Positions 28,255 through 36,870 are shown, numbered from the stretch's first letter. The stretch is DNA of 55,785 bases from Streptomyces thermodiastaticus (GCF_014656135.1 NZ_BNBV01000034.1:1-55785); one strand, 5' to 3'. Program-made: numbers and translations. Notes: generated by a model from the letters alone, not told the origin.

Positions 28255-28437
28255 GTGACTGCGAACCTTCCCGAGAGCCCGGCCGCGCCCGCCTCCGCCT
28301 TCGCGCGGGGCACGGCACGCCGCCCCGCCCGGCACCGTCCGGTCACGCCGGCCGTCGTCCGCACGGTCGTCCGCACGGCGCAGAACGCCGCCCGCCGCAC
28401 CCGGGTCATTCCGGACGATGCGCGCAGCGCCGCCTGA
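28255..28437 (+). CDS. Small Arg-rich hypothetical protein, possibly leaderless
   Basis: This 60-residue reading frame (MTANLPESPAAPASAFARGT..., rich in Arg and Ala) has GC-rich third positions throughout and a plausible leaderless promoter. It overlaps the following membrane-protein gene by 20 bp, which suggests coupled translation. An alternative GTG lies 9 bp upstream. I do not recognise the product and see no domain. It could be a small basic protein or a leader peptide for the glycan locus. Confidence 0.5.
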   Translation: MTANLPESPAAPASAFARGTARRPARHRPVTPAVVRTVVRTAQNAARRTRVIPDDARSAA

Positions 28438-29935
28438 GGCGCGCCTGCCCGGCCGGGCCGCGCCGCGCGCACCGGGCGCGGGCCGCGGGGCGGCCGCCTC
28501 CCGGGTGGCCGCCGCACTGCTGCTCCTGCTGCTGTTCGTGGTGGTCCTGCGGCTTCCCTGGGCCGGCGACCTGGGCATGCACGCGGCCACCGTGGAACGC
28601 CTGCGGCACAGCTTGCGCCACCCCGGCAACCCGCTCGTCGACGCGGACACCCCCAGCCCCTACTACTCGCCGTGGATGGTGCTGCTCGGCTGCCTGGCCA
28701 GGGCCGGCCGCCTCGACGTCTTCGCCGTGCTGCGGCTGGCCGCGCTGGCCGGCCTGGCGCTGCTTGCGACCGGCGTGTGGCGGTACGTGCGGACACTGAG
28801 CACGCACCGGGCCGCGCCGGCGCTCGCCGCCTTCAGCCTCGTGCTGCTGTGGGGGACCGACGTCATCAACTGGAGCGGGTTCATCTCCCTGAACTCCCTG
28901 GCCCTGACGGTGTCCTACCCGAGCGTGCTCGCCCTGGGCCTGGCCTTCCACCACTGGGCCTGGCTGACCCGGGCGCTGCGCACGCCCAGCGGGTGGGGGG
29001 CCTGGCTGGGGCTCGGGGTGCTGTGGGCGGTGATCCTGCTGTGCCACCAGTTCACCGGGATCGTCGCCACGCTCGGCGACCTGGCCGTGGTGGTCGCCGC
29101 CCGCCCGCCGCGGACCCGCTGGCCGCGCTTCGCCGCCGCCGCGGCGGCGGGTGCGCTGGTGCTGTGGCTGTGGCCGTACTACGACTTCTTCGCCCTGTTC
29201 TGGGAGGGCGGCGACCTGGACGGGGTGCACCGCGCCCTGTTCACCGACTTCGCGGGCCGGTACTGGCTGGCGCTGCTCGGCGTGGCCGCGCTGGTGCCGC
29301 GGCTGCGCCGCGACCGGCGCGACGTGCTGGCGGTCTTCTTCGCGCTCGGCGCGCTGGTGTGCGCGGCGGCGTACGCCACCGGCCACTACGAGTGGGGCCG
29401 GGCCCTGCCCGCGGCGCTGATCCCGGCGCAGCTGGCCGCCGCGCTGGAGGTACTGCACCCGGGCCACCGGCGCGCGGTGCGCACCGGCTGGGCCTGGACG
29501 CTGGCCGCCGCGCTGACGGCCGGCGCCTGGGCCCAGGCCGGGGTGCTCGGCTACGTGCTGGGGCGGGCCGCGCTGCCCGAGGTGCTCGCGGTGCACTACA
29601 CCCCGCCCTGGACGGACTACGCGTGGATCACCCCGTACGTGCGCCCCGGCGACGTCGTGATGGCCCGGGACTTCCCCAACCGGCTGCTCCCGGCCTACGG
29701 CGTCTACACCGTCGCTCCCGGCTACCCGGACTTCTTCCTCAAGGACGCGGTACGGCGCGAGTGGGACGTGCGGTACTACTACACCCGCCGCACTCCGCCC
29801 GAGGTGCGGCGGCAGATCCTCGACCGGTACCACGTGCGCTGGGTCGTCGACAGCGCGCGGCGGCCCATGCAGCCGGGGCTGCGCCCGGTGACCCGCGGTC
29901 CCGGCGGCCAGATGCTGTACGCGGCCACGCCCTGA
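28418..29935 (+). CDS. Multi-pass membrane protein, GT-C glycosyltransferase-like
   Basis: This 505-residue protein has about nine to eleven hydrophobic helices. The first (AAALLLLLLFVVVLRLPW, about residues 31-48) is followed by DLGMHAATVERL, like the acidic first loop of GT-C glycosyltransferases, and by the extracytoplasmic-looking SPYYSPWMVLLG. The C-terminal ~120 residues form a soluble domain (MARDFPNRLLPAYGVYTVAP; RYHVRWVVDSARRPMQPGL), as in polyprenyl-phosphate-sugar-dependent enzymes. The ATG overlaps the small upstream ORF. Beside a polysaccharide exporter and two other transferases, a role in decorating a cell-wall glycan is likely, but no acceptor can be named. Confidence 0.72.
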   Translation: MRAAPPEARLPGRAAPRAPGAGRGAAASRVAAALLLLLLFVVVLRLPWAGDLGMHAATVERLRHSLRHPGNPLVDADTPSPYYSPWMVLLGCLARAGRLDVFAVLRLAALAGLALLATGVWRYVRTLSTHRAAPALAAFSLVLLWGTDVINWSGFISLNSLALTVSYPSVLALGLAFHHWAWLTRALRTPSGWGAWLGLGVLWAVILLCHQFTGIVATLGDLAVVVAARPPRTRWPRFAAAAAAGALVLWLWPYYDFFALFWEGGDLDGVHRALFTDFAGRYWLALLGVAALVPRLRRDRRDVLAVFFALGALVCAAAYATGHYEWGRALPAALIPAQLAAALEVLHPGHRRAVRTGWAWTLAAALTAGAWAQAGVLGYVLGRAALPEVLAVHYTPPWTDYAWITPYVRPGDVVMARDFPNRLLPAYGVYTVAPGYPDFFLKDAVRREWDVRYYYTRRTPPEVRRQILDRYHVRWVVDSARRPMQPGLRPVTRGPGGQMLYAATP

Positions 29936-29995
29936 CGGCCGCCCGGGCGGGCGGGCGCGGGGACGCGCGGCGCCGGGGCGGCCCGTGAGCGCGCG

Positions 29996-30787
29996 CTACC
30001 GCCGGCCCGAGGTGAACGCCTCGTACTCCTTCAGCACATCCTCCGTCGGGCCGTCCATGCGCAGCTCCCCGCGCTCCAGCCACAGCACCCGTTCACAGGT
30101 GTCGCGGATGGACTTGTTGTTGTGGCTGACGAGGAACACGGTGCCGGCCTGCTCGCGCAGCTCGCGGATGCGCTGCTCGGAGCGCTTCTGGAAGGCGCGG
30201 TCGCCGGTGGCCAGCGCCTCGTCTATGAGCAGCACGTCGTGGTCCTTGGCGGCGGCGATGGAGAACCGCAGCCGGGCGGCCATGCCGGAGGAGTAGGTCC
30301 GCATCGGCAGGGAGATGAAGTCGCCCTTGTCGTTGATGCCGGAGAAGTCGACGATCTCCTGGTAGCGGGCCTTGATCTGCTCGCGGGACATGCCCATGGC
30401 CAGACCGCCGAGGTAGACGTTGCGCTCGCCGGTCAGGTCGTTCATCAGAGCGGCGTTCACCCCGAGCAGGGAGGGCTGCCCGTCGGTGTAGATCGCGCCG
30501 CTCTCCACCGGCAGCAGACCGGCGATCGCCTTCAGCAGGGTGGACTTGCCCGAGCCGTTGGTGCCGATCAGGCCGATGGCCTCGCCCCTGCGGGCGACGA
30601 ACGACACCTTCTTCACCGCGTGCACCCGGCGCACGCCCGCGGCCTTCGCCGCCTTCCCGGGGCGCAGGATGCGGTGCAGTGCGGCGGTGGCCGGGCCGCG
30701 CCCGGCGCCGGTGCCGTGCACCCGGTAGACGATGTCCACCCGGTCGGCGATGACGGTGGGGACGTTCTCCTCGCTCCGCTCAGCCAC
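29996..30787 (-). CDS. Polysaccharide/teichoic acid export ABC transporter, ATPase (TagH/Wzt-like)
   Basis: This 263-residue ATPase has the ~40-residue N-terminal extension typical of glycan exporters. Walker A is IGTNGSGKSTLLKAIAG, the signature is YSSGMAARLRFSIA, Walker B is HDVLLIDEALATGD, and the switch His lies in FLVSHNNKSI. It lacks the C-terminal carbohydrate-binding domain of long Wzt proteins, so substrate choice may depend on the permease. The GTG start overlaps the permease stop by 8 bp and is preceded by GAGAGG. With the permease it forms a two-gene operon divergent from a TetR regulator. Confidence 0.9.
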   Translation of the reverse strand: MAERSEENVPTVIADRVDIVYRVHGTGAGRGPATAALHRILRPGKAAKAAGVRRVHAVKKVSFVARRGEAIGLIGTNGSGKSTLLKAIAGLLPVESGAIYTDGQPSLLGVNAALMNDLTGERNVYLGGLAMGMSREQIKARYQEIVDFSGINDKGDFISLPMRTYSSGMAARLRFSIAAAKDHDVLLIDEALATGDRAFQKRSEQRIRELREQAGTVFLVSHNNKSIRDTCERVLWLERGELRMDGPTEDVLKEYEAFTSGRR

Positions 30788-31697
30788 GGCCGTACCTCTC
30801 CTCGGCTTTCCAGAACCAGACGAAACCGCCGACGCCGGCGAGCAGTGCCCAGCCCAGCGCGTAGGCCCACACATGGTGCGGGAGCTGCGAGGCGTGGAAG
30901 CTGTCGATCAGCGCGAAGCGCATCAGGTCGATGTAGACGGCGGCCGGGTTGGCCTCCAGCAGCACCTGCGCGGCGTGCGGCAGGTGGGTCTCGCGCAGCG
31001 TCTTGTCGATGCTGAACATCACGCCGGAGACGTACATCCAGGTGCGCAGCACGAACGGCATCAGCTGGGCGATGTCCGGGGTCTTGGCGCCCATCCGCGC
31101 CATGATCATCGCGACCCCGGCGTTGAAGGCGAACTGCAGCACCAGCACCGGGATGGTCAGCAGCCAGGACGGGCCGACCGGGATGCCGAAGCAGAACAGG
31201 ATGATCAGCAGCGCGGCCATCGAGAACAGCAGCTGCTGCAGCTGCTGCAGGGCGAAGGAGATGGGCAGCGCGGCACGCGGGAAGTGCAGGGCCCGCACCA
31301 GGCCGAGGTTGCCGGAGATGGCCCGGGTGCCCGCCATGACCGAGCTCTGCGTGAACGTCCACACGAACACGCCGGTCACCAGGAACGGGATGTAGTCGTC
31401 GACGCCGTGCTTGGTGCCGAGCAGCACGCCGAAGATGAAGTAGTACACCGCCGCGTTGAGCAGCGGCGTGGCCACCTGCCAGATCTGGCCCAGCCTGGCC
31501 TGGCTGTACTGGGCGGTCAGCTTGGCGGTGGCGAAGGCGGTGATGAAGTGGCGGCGCGCCCACAGCTGCCGGACGTACTCGGGCAGGCCGGGGCGGGCGC
31601 CGCTGACGGACAGGCCGTGCCGGGCGGCGAGCGCCGCGAGGTCGTCCTCGCCGGTGTGCGCCGCGCCGTGGGGCGGTGTGTGGAGGACCTGGCTCAC
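30780..31697 (-). CDS. Polysaccharide/teichoic acid export ABC transporter, permease (TagG/Wzm-like)
   Basis: This 305-residue ABC-2 type permease begins with a ~50-residue cytoplasmic part. The family motif TAQYSQARLGQIWQVATPLL follows, then about six membrane helices (for example AAVYYFIFGVLLG; LLFSMAALLIILFCFGIPVG; VWAYALGWALLAGVGGFVWF). It would move an undecaprenyl-linked glycan or teichoic acid across the membrane together with the adjacent ATPase. The GTG start at 31697 has only a weak ribosome binding site. The upstream region shared with the TetR gene holds two similar repeats, suggesting repression by that regulator. Confidence 0.9.
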   Translation of the reverse strand: MSQVLHTPPHGAAHTGEDDLAALAARHGLSVSGARPGLPEYVRQLWARRHFITAFATAKLTAQYSQARLGQIWQVATPLLNAAVYYFIFGVLLGTKHGVDDYIPFLVTGVFVWTFTQSSVMAGTRAISGNLGLVRALHFPRAALPISFALQQLQQLLFSMAALLIILFCFGIPVGPSWLLTIPVLVLQFAFNAGVAMIMARMGAKTPDIAQLMPFVLRTWMYVSGVMFSIDKTLRETHLPHAAQVLLEANPAAVYIDLMRFALIDSFHASQLPHHVWAYALGWALLAGVGGFVWFWKAEERYGRG

Positions 31698-31766
31698 ATC
31701 CGCTGCTTTCGTTTCTGGGTGCGGCCCGGCGCGCCGGGCTCCTTACCGGTCTCTTGGTGTTCTCTT

Positions 31767-31852
31767 ACGTCGGAACGGAACCGTATCGTCGCAACGTGAG
31801 CGTACGGCGAGTCGACGTCGGAACGCAACCGTTTCGTCGTCACGTCTAAGCT
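31767..31852. promoter_or_regulatory. Two 31-bp operator-like repeats between exporter and TetR gene
   Basis: Direct repeats at 31767-31797 and 31815-31845 agree at 27 of 31 positions and each holds GGAACG-(G/C)AACCGT-(A/T)TCG, with an ACGG/CCGT-type dyad in the first. Their starts are 48 bp apart. The second lies just upstream of a TAAGCT -10-like hexamer (31847-31852), which ends 7 bp before the TetR ATG, so the regulator's message may be leaderless and self-repressed. Confidence 0.6.
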
Positions 31853-31859
31853 GGGGACC

Positions 31860-32486
31860 ATGACCACCAACGCCGGCGCATCACCGACCCGGCCGCGCCG
31901 CCGTGCGCCCGCGGGCGCGGCGGTGCTGCGCCAGGACGTCACGGAGGCGATCCGGGCCGCCGTCTTCGCGGAACTCGCGGCCGTCGGCTATGCGCGCATG
32001 TCCATCGAGGGCATCGCGCGGCGCGCCGGCGTCGGCAAGACGGCCGTGTACCGCCGGTGGCGCTCCAAACTGCACCTGGTGCTCGACATCGTCTCGGCGC
32101 TGGCCGTCCAGGGGCTGCCCGCCCCGGACACCGGGGCCCTGGAGAGCGACCTGCGCCTGCTGTACGAGGTGACCTCCCGCGCGCTGCGCCACCCCGTGGT
32201 CTCGCAGATCCTGCCCGACCTGCAGGCCGAGGCCGCACGCAACCCGGACATGGCCGAGGCGGTGCAGCGGGCACTGCGGGACGGCCAGGAGAGCGTGGCC
32301 AGCAGCATCCTCGCGGCGGCCGAGGAGCGCGGGGAGATCCGCTCCGGCCTGGACCGCGACCTCGCCCTCGACCTGATCTCGGGCCCCCTGTACTGGCGCG
32401 CGGTCGTCATCCGGTCGCCCAAGCTGCCCCAGGGCTACCTCGACGCCCTGGCCCGGGGGACGGCCGCGGCGGTCAAGGCGCTGTAG
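31860..32486 (+). CDS. TetR family transcriptional regulator
   Basis: This 208-residue regulator has a basic N-terminal tail, a TetR helix-turn-helix (FAELAAVGYARMSIEGIARR then AGVGKTAVYRRWRSK, about residues 37-72) and a C-terminal ligand domain ending in DLISGPLYWRAVVIRSPKLP, of the TetR_C_11/16 type. It is divergent from the glycan exporter operon and separated from it by 162 bp holding two matching operator-like repeats. It most likely represses that exporter and itself. The inducing ligand is unknown. Confidence 0.93.
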   Translation: MTTNAGASPTRPRRRAPAGAAVLRQDVTEAIRAAVFAELAAVGYARMSIEGIARRAGVGKTAVYRRWRSKLHLVLDIVSALAVQGLPAPDTGALESDLRLLYEVTSRALRHPVVSQILPDLQAEAARNPDMAEAVQRALRDGQESVASSILAAAEERGEIRSGLDRDLALDLISGPLYWRAVVIRSPKLPQGYLDALARGTAAAVKAL

Positions 32487-32513
32487 GGGGCCCTCCCGGC
32501 GCGGGCGCCGATC

Positions 32514-34130
32514 TCAGCGGAACAGGCGGCCGAGCCTGCCGCGCAGCACCGTGGCGACGCCGGACGGGCCGGTCGCCAGACGCAGCGCGAGCGCGCCGGA
32601 GTGCGTGGCGTAGGGCTGGGCCAGCAGAACGCCGAAGCGGAGGCTCGGCAGGACGCGGCGGGACAGCAGCCCGCGGTGCGCGAGGGCGTGCGCCGACGTC
32701 TCGCTGCTGGTGCCGTCGGCGAAGTGCACCCGCAGCCTGAGGTCCCAGGTGCCCGAGCCGAGCGCCGCCAGGTCCACGGGCGTCCGGGCCGACCACACGT
32801 CCGTGCCCGCCGGGGTCAGCGCCACCGTGGTGCGCCGGGCCGTCCGGCCGGCGTCCCGGTGCCGCCACTCGATCTCCAGCGTCCGCGGCCCGGCGACCGC
32901 GACCTGGCCGTACATCTCGTGCAGGCGCAGCCGCAGCACGCTACGGGACGCGCGGGCGAGCAGCGCGGCGTCCACGGCGAGCGGCGCCCGGTGCGCGGGC
33001 AGGGCCGGCAAGGGCTCCAGGGTGACCTGGGGCAGATCGGGCGCCCACACGGGGGTGCCCTGGTCGTCGCGCGCGTAGGGCGGGCACAGCCGGGCCGGGC
33101 GGGCGGCCAGCTCCCGCAGCCGGGGCAGGTCGCGCGGCTCGGGTGAGGCCAGGATCACGCGGGCGATCAGCCGGCCGGGCGCGACCGGGGACGCGGTGAA
33201 GTCGGCCGCGTCGTACTCGCCGAGGTACGCCCGGGTCAGCGTCCACCAGGCGCGCCGGTACTCCGCGTCGCGCAGGCCCAGCTCGCGGACGTACATGCGC
33301 AGGTCGTGGTCGAGGAACTTGGCGCGCGCCGCCCGCGCGAGGTCCTTGTGGCCGGCGCCCAGCAGGATCTCGTGCGCCTGCCGGCCGGCCGTGATGCGGG
33401 CCTGCCAGTTGTCGATGTGTCCGCGGTCCAGCGAGATGGACAGCTGCCGCGCCGAGCGGCGCACGTGCCACACATAGACCCGGTCCGGGACGAGGGCCAC
33501 CCGGGGCGAGGCGGCCAGCACCCGCGCGGTGAAGACGATGTCCTCGTACGGGAAGCGGCCCTCGGGGAAGCGGATGGCGTGCTCGCGCAGGAAGTCCGTG
33601 CGGTACAGCTTGTTGACGCACAGCGTGTCGGGCACCAGGCGGGTCAGCCGCCCGGGGCCGGTGAGGACGGTGCGCTGCGTGTACAGCCCTTCCTGCCAGG
33701 GCACCTCGCGTCCCGAGGGCAGCTCGCGGCGCACGCACAGGCCCGCCGCCACCTCGGTGCCCTCCCGCTCGGCGGCGTCCAGCAGCGCCCGCGCCGCGCC
33801 GGGCGGCAGCACGTCGTCGCTGTCGAGGAACATCACGTACGGCGAGGTCACCGCGTCGATGCCGGTGTTGCGGGGGCTGCCGCAGCCGCCGCTGTTGGCC
33901 GAGCGGCGCACCACCCGCAGGCGCGGCTCGCTCTCGGCCAGGCGGGCCAGCAGCTCGGGGCTGCCGTCGGTCGAGCAGTCATCGACGGCGATCACCTCGC
34001 GGACCACGGGCCCCTGGTCGAGGGCGGAGCGCACCGCTTCGGTGATGTGACGGGCGTCGTTGTAGCCGATGACGACGACGGCGACGCGGGACGGGCTCTG
34101 TTCGGGATTCTGGCTCGGATGAGTGTGCAT
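32514..34130 (-). CDS. GT2 family glycosyltransferase with C-terminal extension
   Basis: The N-terminal ~220 residues of this 538-residue protein form a GT2 (GT-A fold) catalytic domain. Visible are VAVVVIGYNDARHITEAVRS, VIAVDDCSTDGSPELL, the metal-binding DSD in VMFLDSDDVLPPG, and the later ED motif in GRFPYEDIVFTARV. No membrane helix is present. The remaining ~300 residues have helical and beta-rich parts, as in teichoic-acid or glycan polymerase-like transferases. Two starts are possible: the ATG given, or a GTG 9 bp further upstream; neither has a strong ribosome binding site. It is convergent with the TetR gene and belongs to the glycan locus. Confidence 0.86.
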   Translation of the reverse strand: MHTHPSQNPEQSPSRVAVVVIGYNDARHITEAVRSALDQGPVVREVIAVDDCSTDGSPELLARLAESEPRLRVVRRSANSGGCGSPRNTGIDAVTSPYVMFLDSDDVLPPGAARALLDAAEREGTEVAAGLCVRRELPSGREVPWQEGLYTQRTVLTGPGRLTRLVPDTLCVNKLYRTDFLREHAIRFPEGRFPYEDIVFTARVLAASPRVALVPDRVYVWHVRRSARQLSISLDRGHIDNWQARITAGRQAHEILLGAGHKDLARAARAKFLDHDLRMYVRELGLRDAEYRRAWWTLTRAYLGEYDAADFTASPVAPGRLIARVILASPEPRDLPRLRELAARPARLCPPYARDDQGTPVWAPDLPQVTLEPLPALPAHRAPLAVDAALLARASRSVLRLRLHEMYGQVAVAGPRTLEIEWRHRDAGRTARRTTVALTPAGTDVWSARTPVDLAALGSGTWDLRLRVHFADGTSSETSAHALAHRGLLSRRVLPSLRFGVLLAQPYATHSGALALRLATGPSGVATVLRGRLGRLFR

Positions 34131-34185
34131 CAAGTCCACGGCAGGGGTCGCGGGTCGGGCGTAGGGCGGAGCCGGGCGGGTCTCG

Positions 34186-35472
34186 TCACGAGGGACTGGG
34201 TGTCCCGTGCGGCAGACGGTGCCCGACCGGCGCGGGTTGTGCGTCGGACACCTCCAGGTGCGTGGAGCGTCGCAGCCGGGCGAACGAGATCGCCGCCGCG
34301 GCGGCGAGCAGTCCGTTGCGGGCCAGCATCAGCGCACAGCCCACCCAGGTGCAGCCCGCCACCTGGCCGTACAGGCCAGGGTAGGCGATCGCGCTCACCA
34401 GACTCGCCACGGCGATGAGCGCGGCCACCGGACGCTGGCTGGTGTGCCGTGAGGTGAGGCACACCGCGGCCAGCCCGAGCAGCCAGATCATGTACTGCGG
34501 GCTGATCACCCGGCTGGTCACGGTGAACAGCAGTACGGCGGTCAGCGCCGCGTCGTACGGGGTCGCGGGTGTCCAGCGGCGGGCCCGCAGCCGCCACCAC
34601 ACGAGCAGCGCGAAGGCGGCCGCCGACAGCGCCAGCGCGAGGTGCGCGACCGTCCGCACGTGCGGGCCGGTGAACTCCAGCGCCCCGTACTGGTAGCGCA
34701 CCGAGCCGGGCCAGCCGGCGTGCGTGGCCAGGGCCAGCACGGTCCCGCCGAAGGACTCGATCTGCACGCCCCGGCCGCCCTGCTGGCGCGCGAAGGACAG
34801 CGGGTTGCGGAACAGCAGGGCGAGCAGCCCTCCGGCGGCCGCCGCGGTGAGCGCCGTCGCCGTCCAGGCGCTCCGAGTGGTGCGGCCCCGTGCGGTGCCC
34901 AGCAGCACCAGCACCGGCCAGACCTTCGCCAGGGCGCCCAGCGCAGCGAAACAGCCGCCCGTGCGGGGCCGGCGGGCCAGTGCCAGCAGACCGAGCACGG
35001 CGCACGCGGTGACCTGCACGTCGTAGCGGGCCAGCGGGATGTGCTGCAGCAGCGGCAGGCCCAGCACCCAGTACGCGGCTCCGCGCAGGCTGCGGCCGGG
35101 ACGGGTGCCCGCCCGGACCAGCGCCAGGGCGATCACCGCGTCGGCGGCGAGGGTGAGCGCCACGAACGCCTGGAAATAGGTCAGCCCCGGCACGAGGACC
35201 GGGGAGAGCAGCACCAGGGCGGCGCCCGGCGGGTACTGCCAGAGCGTGTCGTGCGCCGGGAAGGCGCCGTGGGCGAGCACCTGGGACCAGTCGTGGTACA
35301 GCAGCCACACTTCGCGCGCCACCGCACCGCGTCCCAGCGCGCGCAGCGAGTTGTGCGCGAGCAGCCACAGCATCACGGCACGGGTGAGCAGCCAGGCGGC
35401 CGCCAGGGCGAGCAGCCGGGATCCGGCCGGCGTGCGCGCGAGGGCGTGCGGTGCACGGGGGACAGGGCTCAT
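34186..35472 (-). CDS. GT87 (DUF2029) integral membrane glycosyltransferase
   Basis: This 428-residue protein has about ten to twelve membrane helices. GT87 features include YHDWSQVLAHGAFPAHDTLW in the first outer loop with acidic residues, WQYPPGAALVLL, FFALGALAKVW-like GCFAALGALAKVWPVLVLLG, and SRVISPQYMIWLLGLAAVCL near the C-terminus. Family members (for example mycobacterial PimE) transfer sugars from polyprenyl-phosphate donors outside the membrane. The ATG is chosen because the upstream codons are atypical. It lies 55 bp before the GT2 gene on the same strand, so the two are probably co-transcribed. Acceptor and sugar are unknown. Confidence 0.87.
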   Translation of the reverse strand: MSPVPRAPHALARTPAGSRLLALAAAWLLTRAVMLWLLAHNSLRALGRGAVAREVWLLYHDWSQVLAHGAFPAHDTLWQYPPGAALVLLSPVLVPGLTYFQAFVALTLAADAVIALALVRAGTRPGRSLRGAAYWVLGLPLLQHIPLARYDVQVTACAVLGLLALARRPRTGGCFAALGALAKVWPVLVLLGTARGRTTRSAWTATALTAAAAGGLLALLFRNPLSFARQQGGRGVQIESFGGTVLALATHAGWPGSVRYQYGALEFTGPHVRTVAHLALALSAAAFALLVWWRLRARRWTPATPYDAALTAVLLFTVTSRVISPQYMIWLLGLAAVCLTSRHTSQRPVAALIAVASLVSAIAYPGLYGQVAGCTWVGCALMLARNGLLAAAAAISFARLRRSTHLEVSDAQPAPVGHRLPHGTPSPS

Positions 35473-35617
35473 CACGGCGCATCGTAGACCCGCCGCGCGG
35501 CACACGGGTGACGCTACGCCGACCGCACGGTGAGGGTTCTCCGAAGCTTCACCGCATCGCCATCCGGCCGCGGACCGGCGGCGCCGGAGAGCAGGCTCCG
35601 GGTACGGCGGGTCACGG

Positions 35618-36109
35618 TCACCGGGGCTCCGGCGCGCCCTGACGGGCGGCGGCGTCGAGCGCGGCGGTCAGCCGGGCGAGACGGGAGTGGAGGTCGCGCA
35701 GTTCGTCGACGGTGCAGCCGCTGGCGGCCATGATCCGGGGCGGGATCCTGACGGCCCGCTCCCGCAGTGCCGTCCCCTCGGGGGTCGGGCGTACCACGAC
35801 CGAGCGCTCGTCGCGGCTGCTGCGCTCCCGGACGATGCAGCCGACCGCCTCCAGGCGCTTGAGCAGCGGCGAGAGGGTGCCGGAGTCCAGACGCAGCCGG
35901 GCGCCCAGCTCCTTCACGGGCGTCTCGCCGTGCTCCCACAGCACCAGCATCACCAGGTACTGCGGGTAGGTCAGGCCCAGGTCCTTCAGCAGCACCCGGT
36001 AGACGCTGTTGAAGGCGCGGGAGGCGGCGTGCAGGGAGAAGCAGATCTGCGTGTCCAGCCGCAGCAGGTCCTCTTCCGGCACGGCGGTGGGCTCAACCTC
36101 GGTCGTCAT
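35618..36109 (-). CDS. ohrR: Organic-hydroperoxide-sensing MarR regulator OhrR
   Basis: OhrR represses ohr until organic hydroperoxides oxidise its N-terminal cysteine. The 163-residue protein has this Cys23 in LDTQICFSLHAASRAF and the reactive-Cys-linked tyrosines in YRVLLKDLGLTYPQYLVMLV. The winged helix-turn-helix is VKELGARLRLDSGTLSPLLK and RSSRDERSVVVRPTPEG. A further Cys lies in MAASGCTVDEL, so the protein could be of the two-Cys type. The ATG at 36109 is used because the family start lies here. It is divergent from ohr and an AT-rich operator lies between. Confidence 0.93.
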   Translation of the reverse strand: MTTEVEPTAVPEEDLLRLDTQICFSLHAASRAFNSVYRVLLKDLGLTYPQYLVMLVLWEHGETPVKELGARLRLDSGTLSPLLKRLEAVGCIVRERSSRDERSVVVRPTPEGTALRERAVRIPPRIMAASGCTVDELRDLHSRLARLTAALDAAARQGAPEPR

Positions 36110-36142
36110 GCCCACAGAGTAGCTCCCGGGGCATTCGGTTGC

Positions 36143-36159
36143 ACACAATTAAATTGGGT
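36143..36159. promoter_or_regulatory. OhrR operator
   Basis: An AT-rich dyad with core CAATT-A-AATTG (36146-36156) lies midway between ohrR and ohr, in very GC-rich surroundings. It matches the TACAATT-AATTGTA style of known OhrR boxes and could control both divergent promoters. Confidence 0.85.
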
Positions 36160-36214
36160 GCTTCACTGGTCGCGGGGCGCACGCCCCCACCGATCCACGA
36201 GAGAGATGGTCCCC

Positions 36215-36628
36215 ATGGAAGCGCTGTACACCGCCGTCGCCACCGCCACCCACGGCCGTGAGGGCCGCGCCTACACCTCCGACGGCAAGCTGGACGTGCA
36301 GCTCGCCCCGCCGGTCGAGCTGGGCGGCAACGGGCAGGGCACCAACCCCGAGCAGCTGTTCGCCGCCGGCTACGCCGCCTGCTTCGCCAGCGCCCTCGCC
36401 CTCGTCGGCCGCCAGGCCAAGGTGGACCTCGCGGACGCCGCGGTCACCGGTGAGGTCGGCATCGGCAAGCAGGGCGCGGGCTTCGGTCTGGCCGTCACCC
36501 TGCGCGTGGAGCTGCCCGACTCGGTGGACGAGGCCACTGGCCGCACGCTGGTCGAGCAGGCGCACCAGGTCTGCCCGTACTCCAACGCCACCCGCGGCAA
36601 CATCCCGGTCGAGCTCGTCGTCGAGTGA
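36215..36628 (+). CDS. ohr: Organic hydroperoxide resistance protein Ohr
   Basis: Ohr is a thiol peroxidase that detoxifies organic and fatty-acid hydroperoxides using lipoyl-linked reducing power. The 137-residue protein has the two catalytic cysteines, Cys56 in AAGYAACFASALALVG and Cys120 in QAHQVCPYSNATRGN, plus GGNGQGTNPEQLFAAGYAAC in the OsmC-like fold. Length is normal. The ATG MEALYTAV matches the family start; an ATG 9 bp upstream is possible. Transcription is probably induced by peroxide through OhrR. Confidence 0.96.
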   Translation: MEALYTAVATATHGREGRAYTSDGKLDVQLAPPVELGGNGQGTNPEQLFAAGYAACFASALALVGRQAKVDLADAAVTGEVGIGKQGAGFGLAVTLRVELPDSVDEATGRTLVEQAHQVCPYSNATRGNIPVELVVE

Positions 36629-36870
36629 CCGCCCCGGCCCGGACCGCGCGGCGGGCCGGCGGCCCACGGCGCTGCGGCGGCCCATGGTCTGCTCCGATCG
36701 GGTGACCCGGGGCCGCCCGCGCGGCGCCGACGGCCGGGCAGGAGGGCTCCGGCACGGCGTCCCGCCGGGCGGCGGGCGGCGGCAGGGGCCGTCGGTGACG
36801 GCCCGCCGGGCAGCAAGGGACACGCCCGCCGCGCGGAACGGGTGAGGCCGCAAGAACAGGAGAACAGCAC

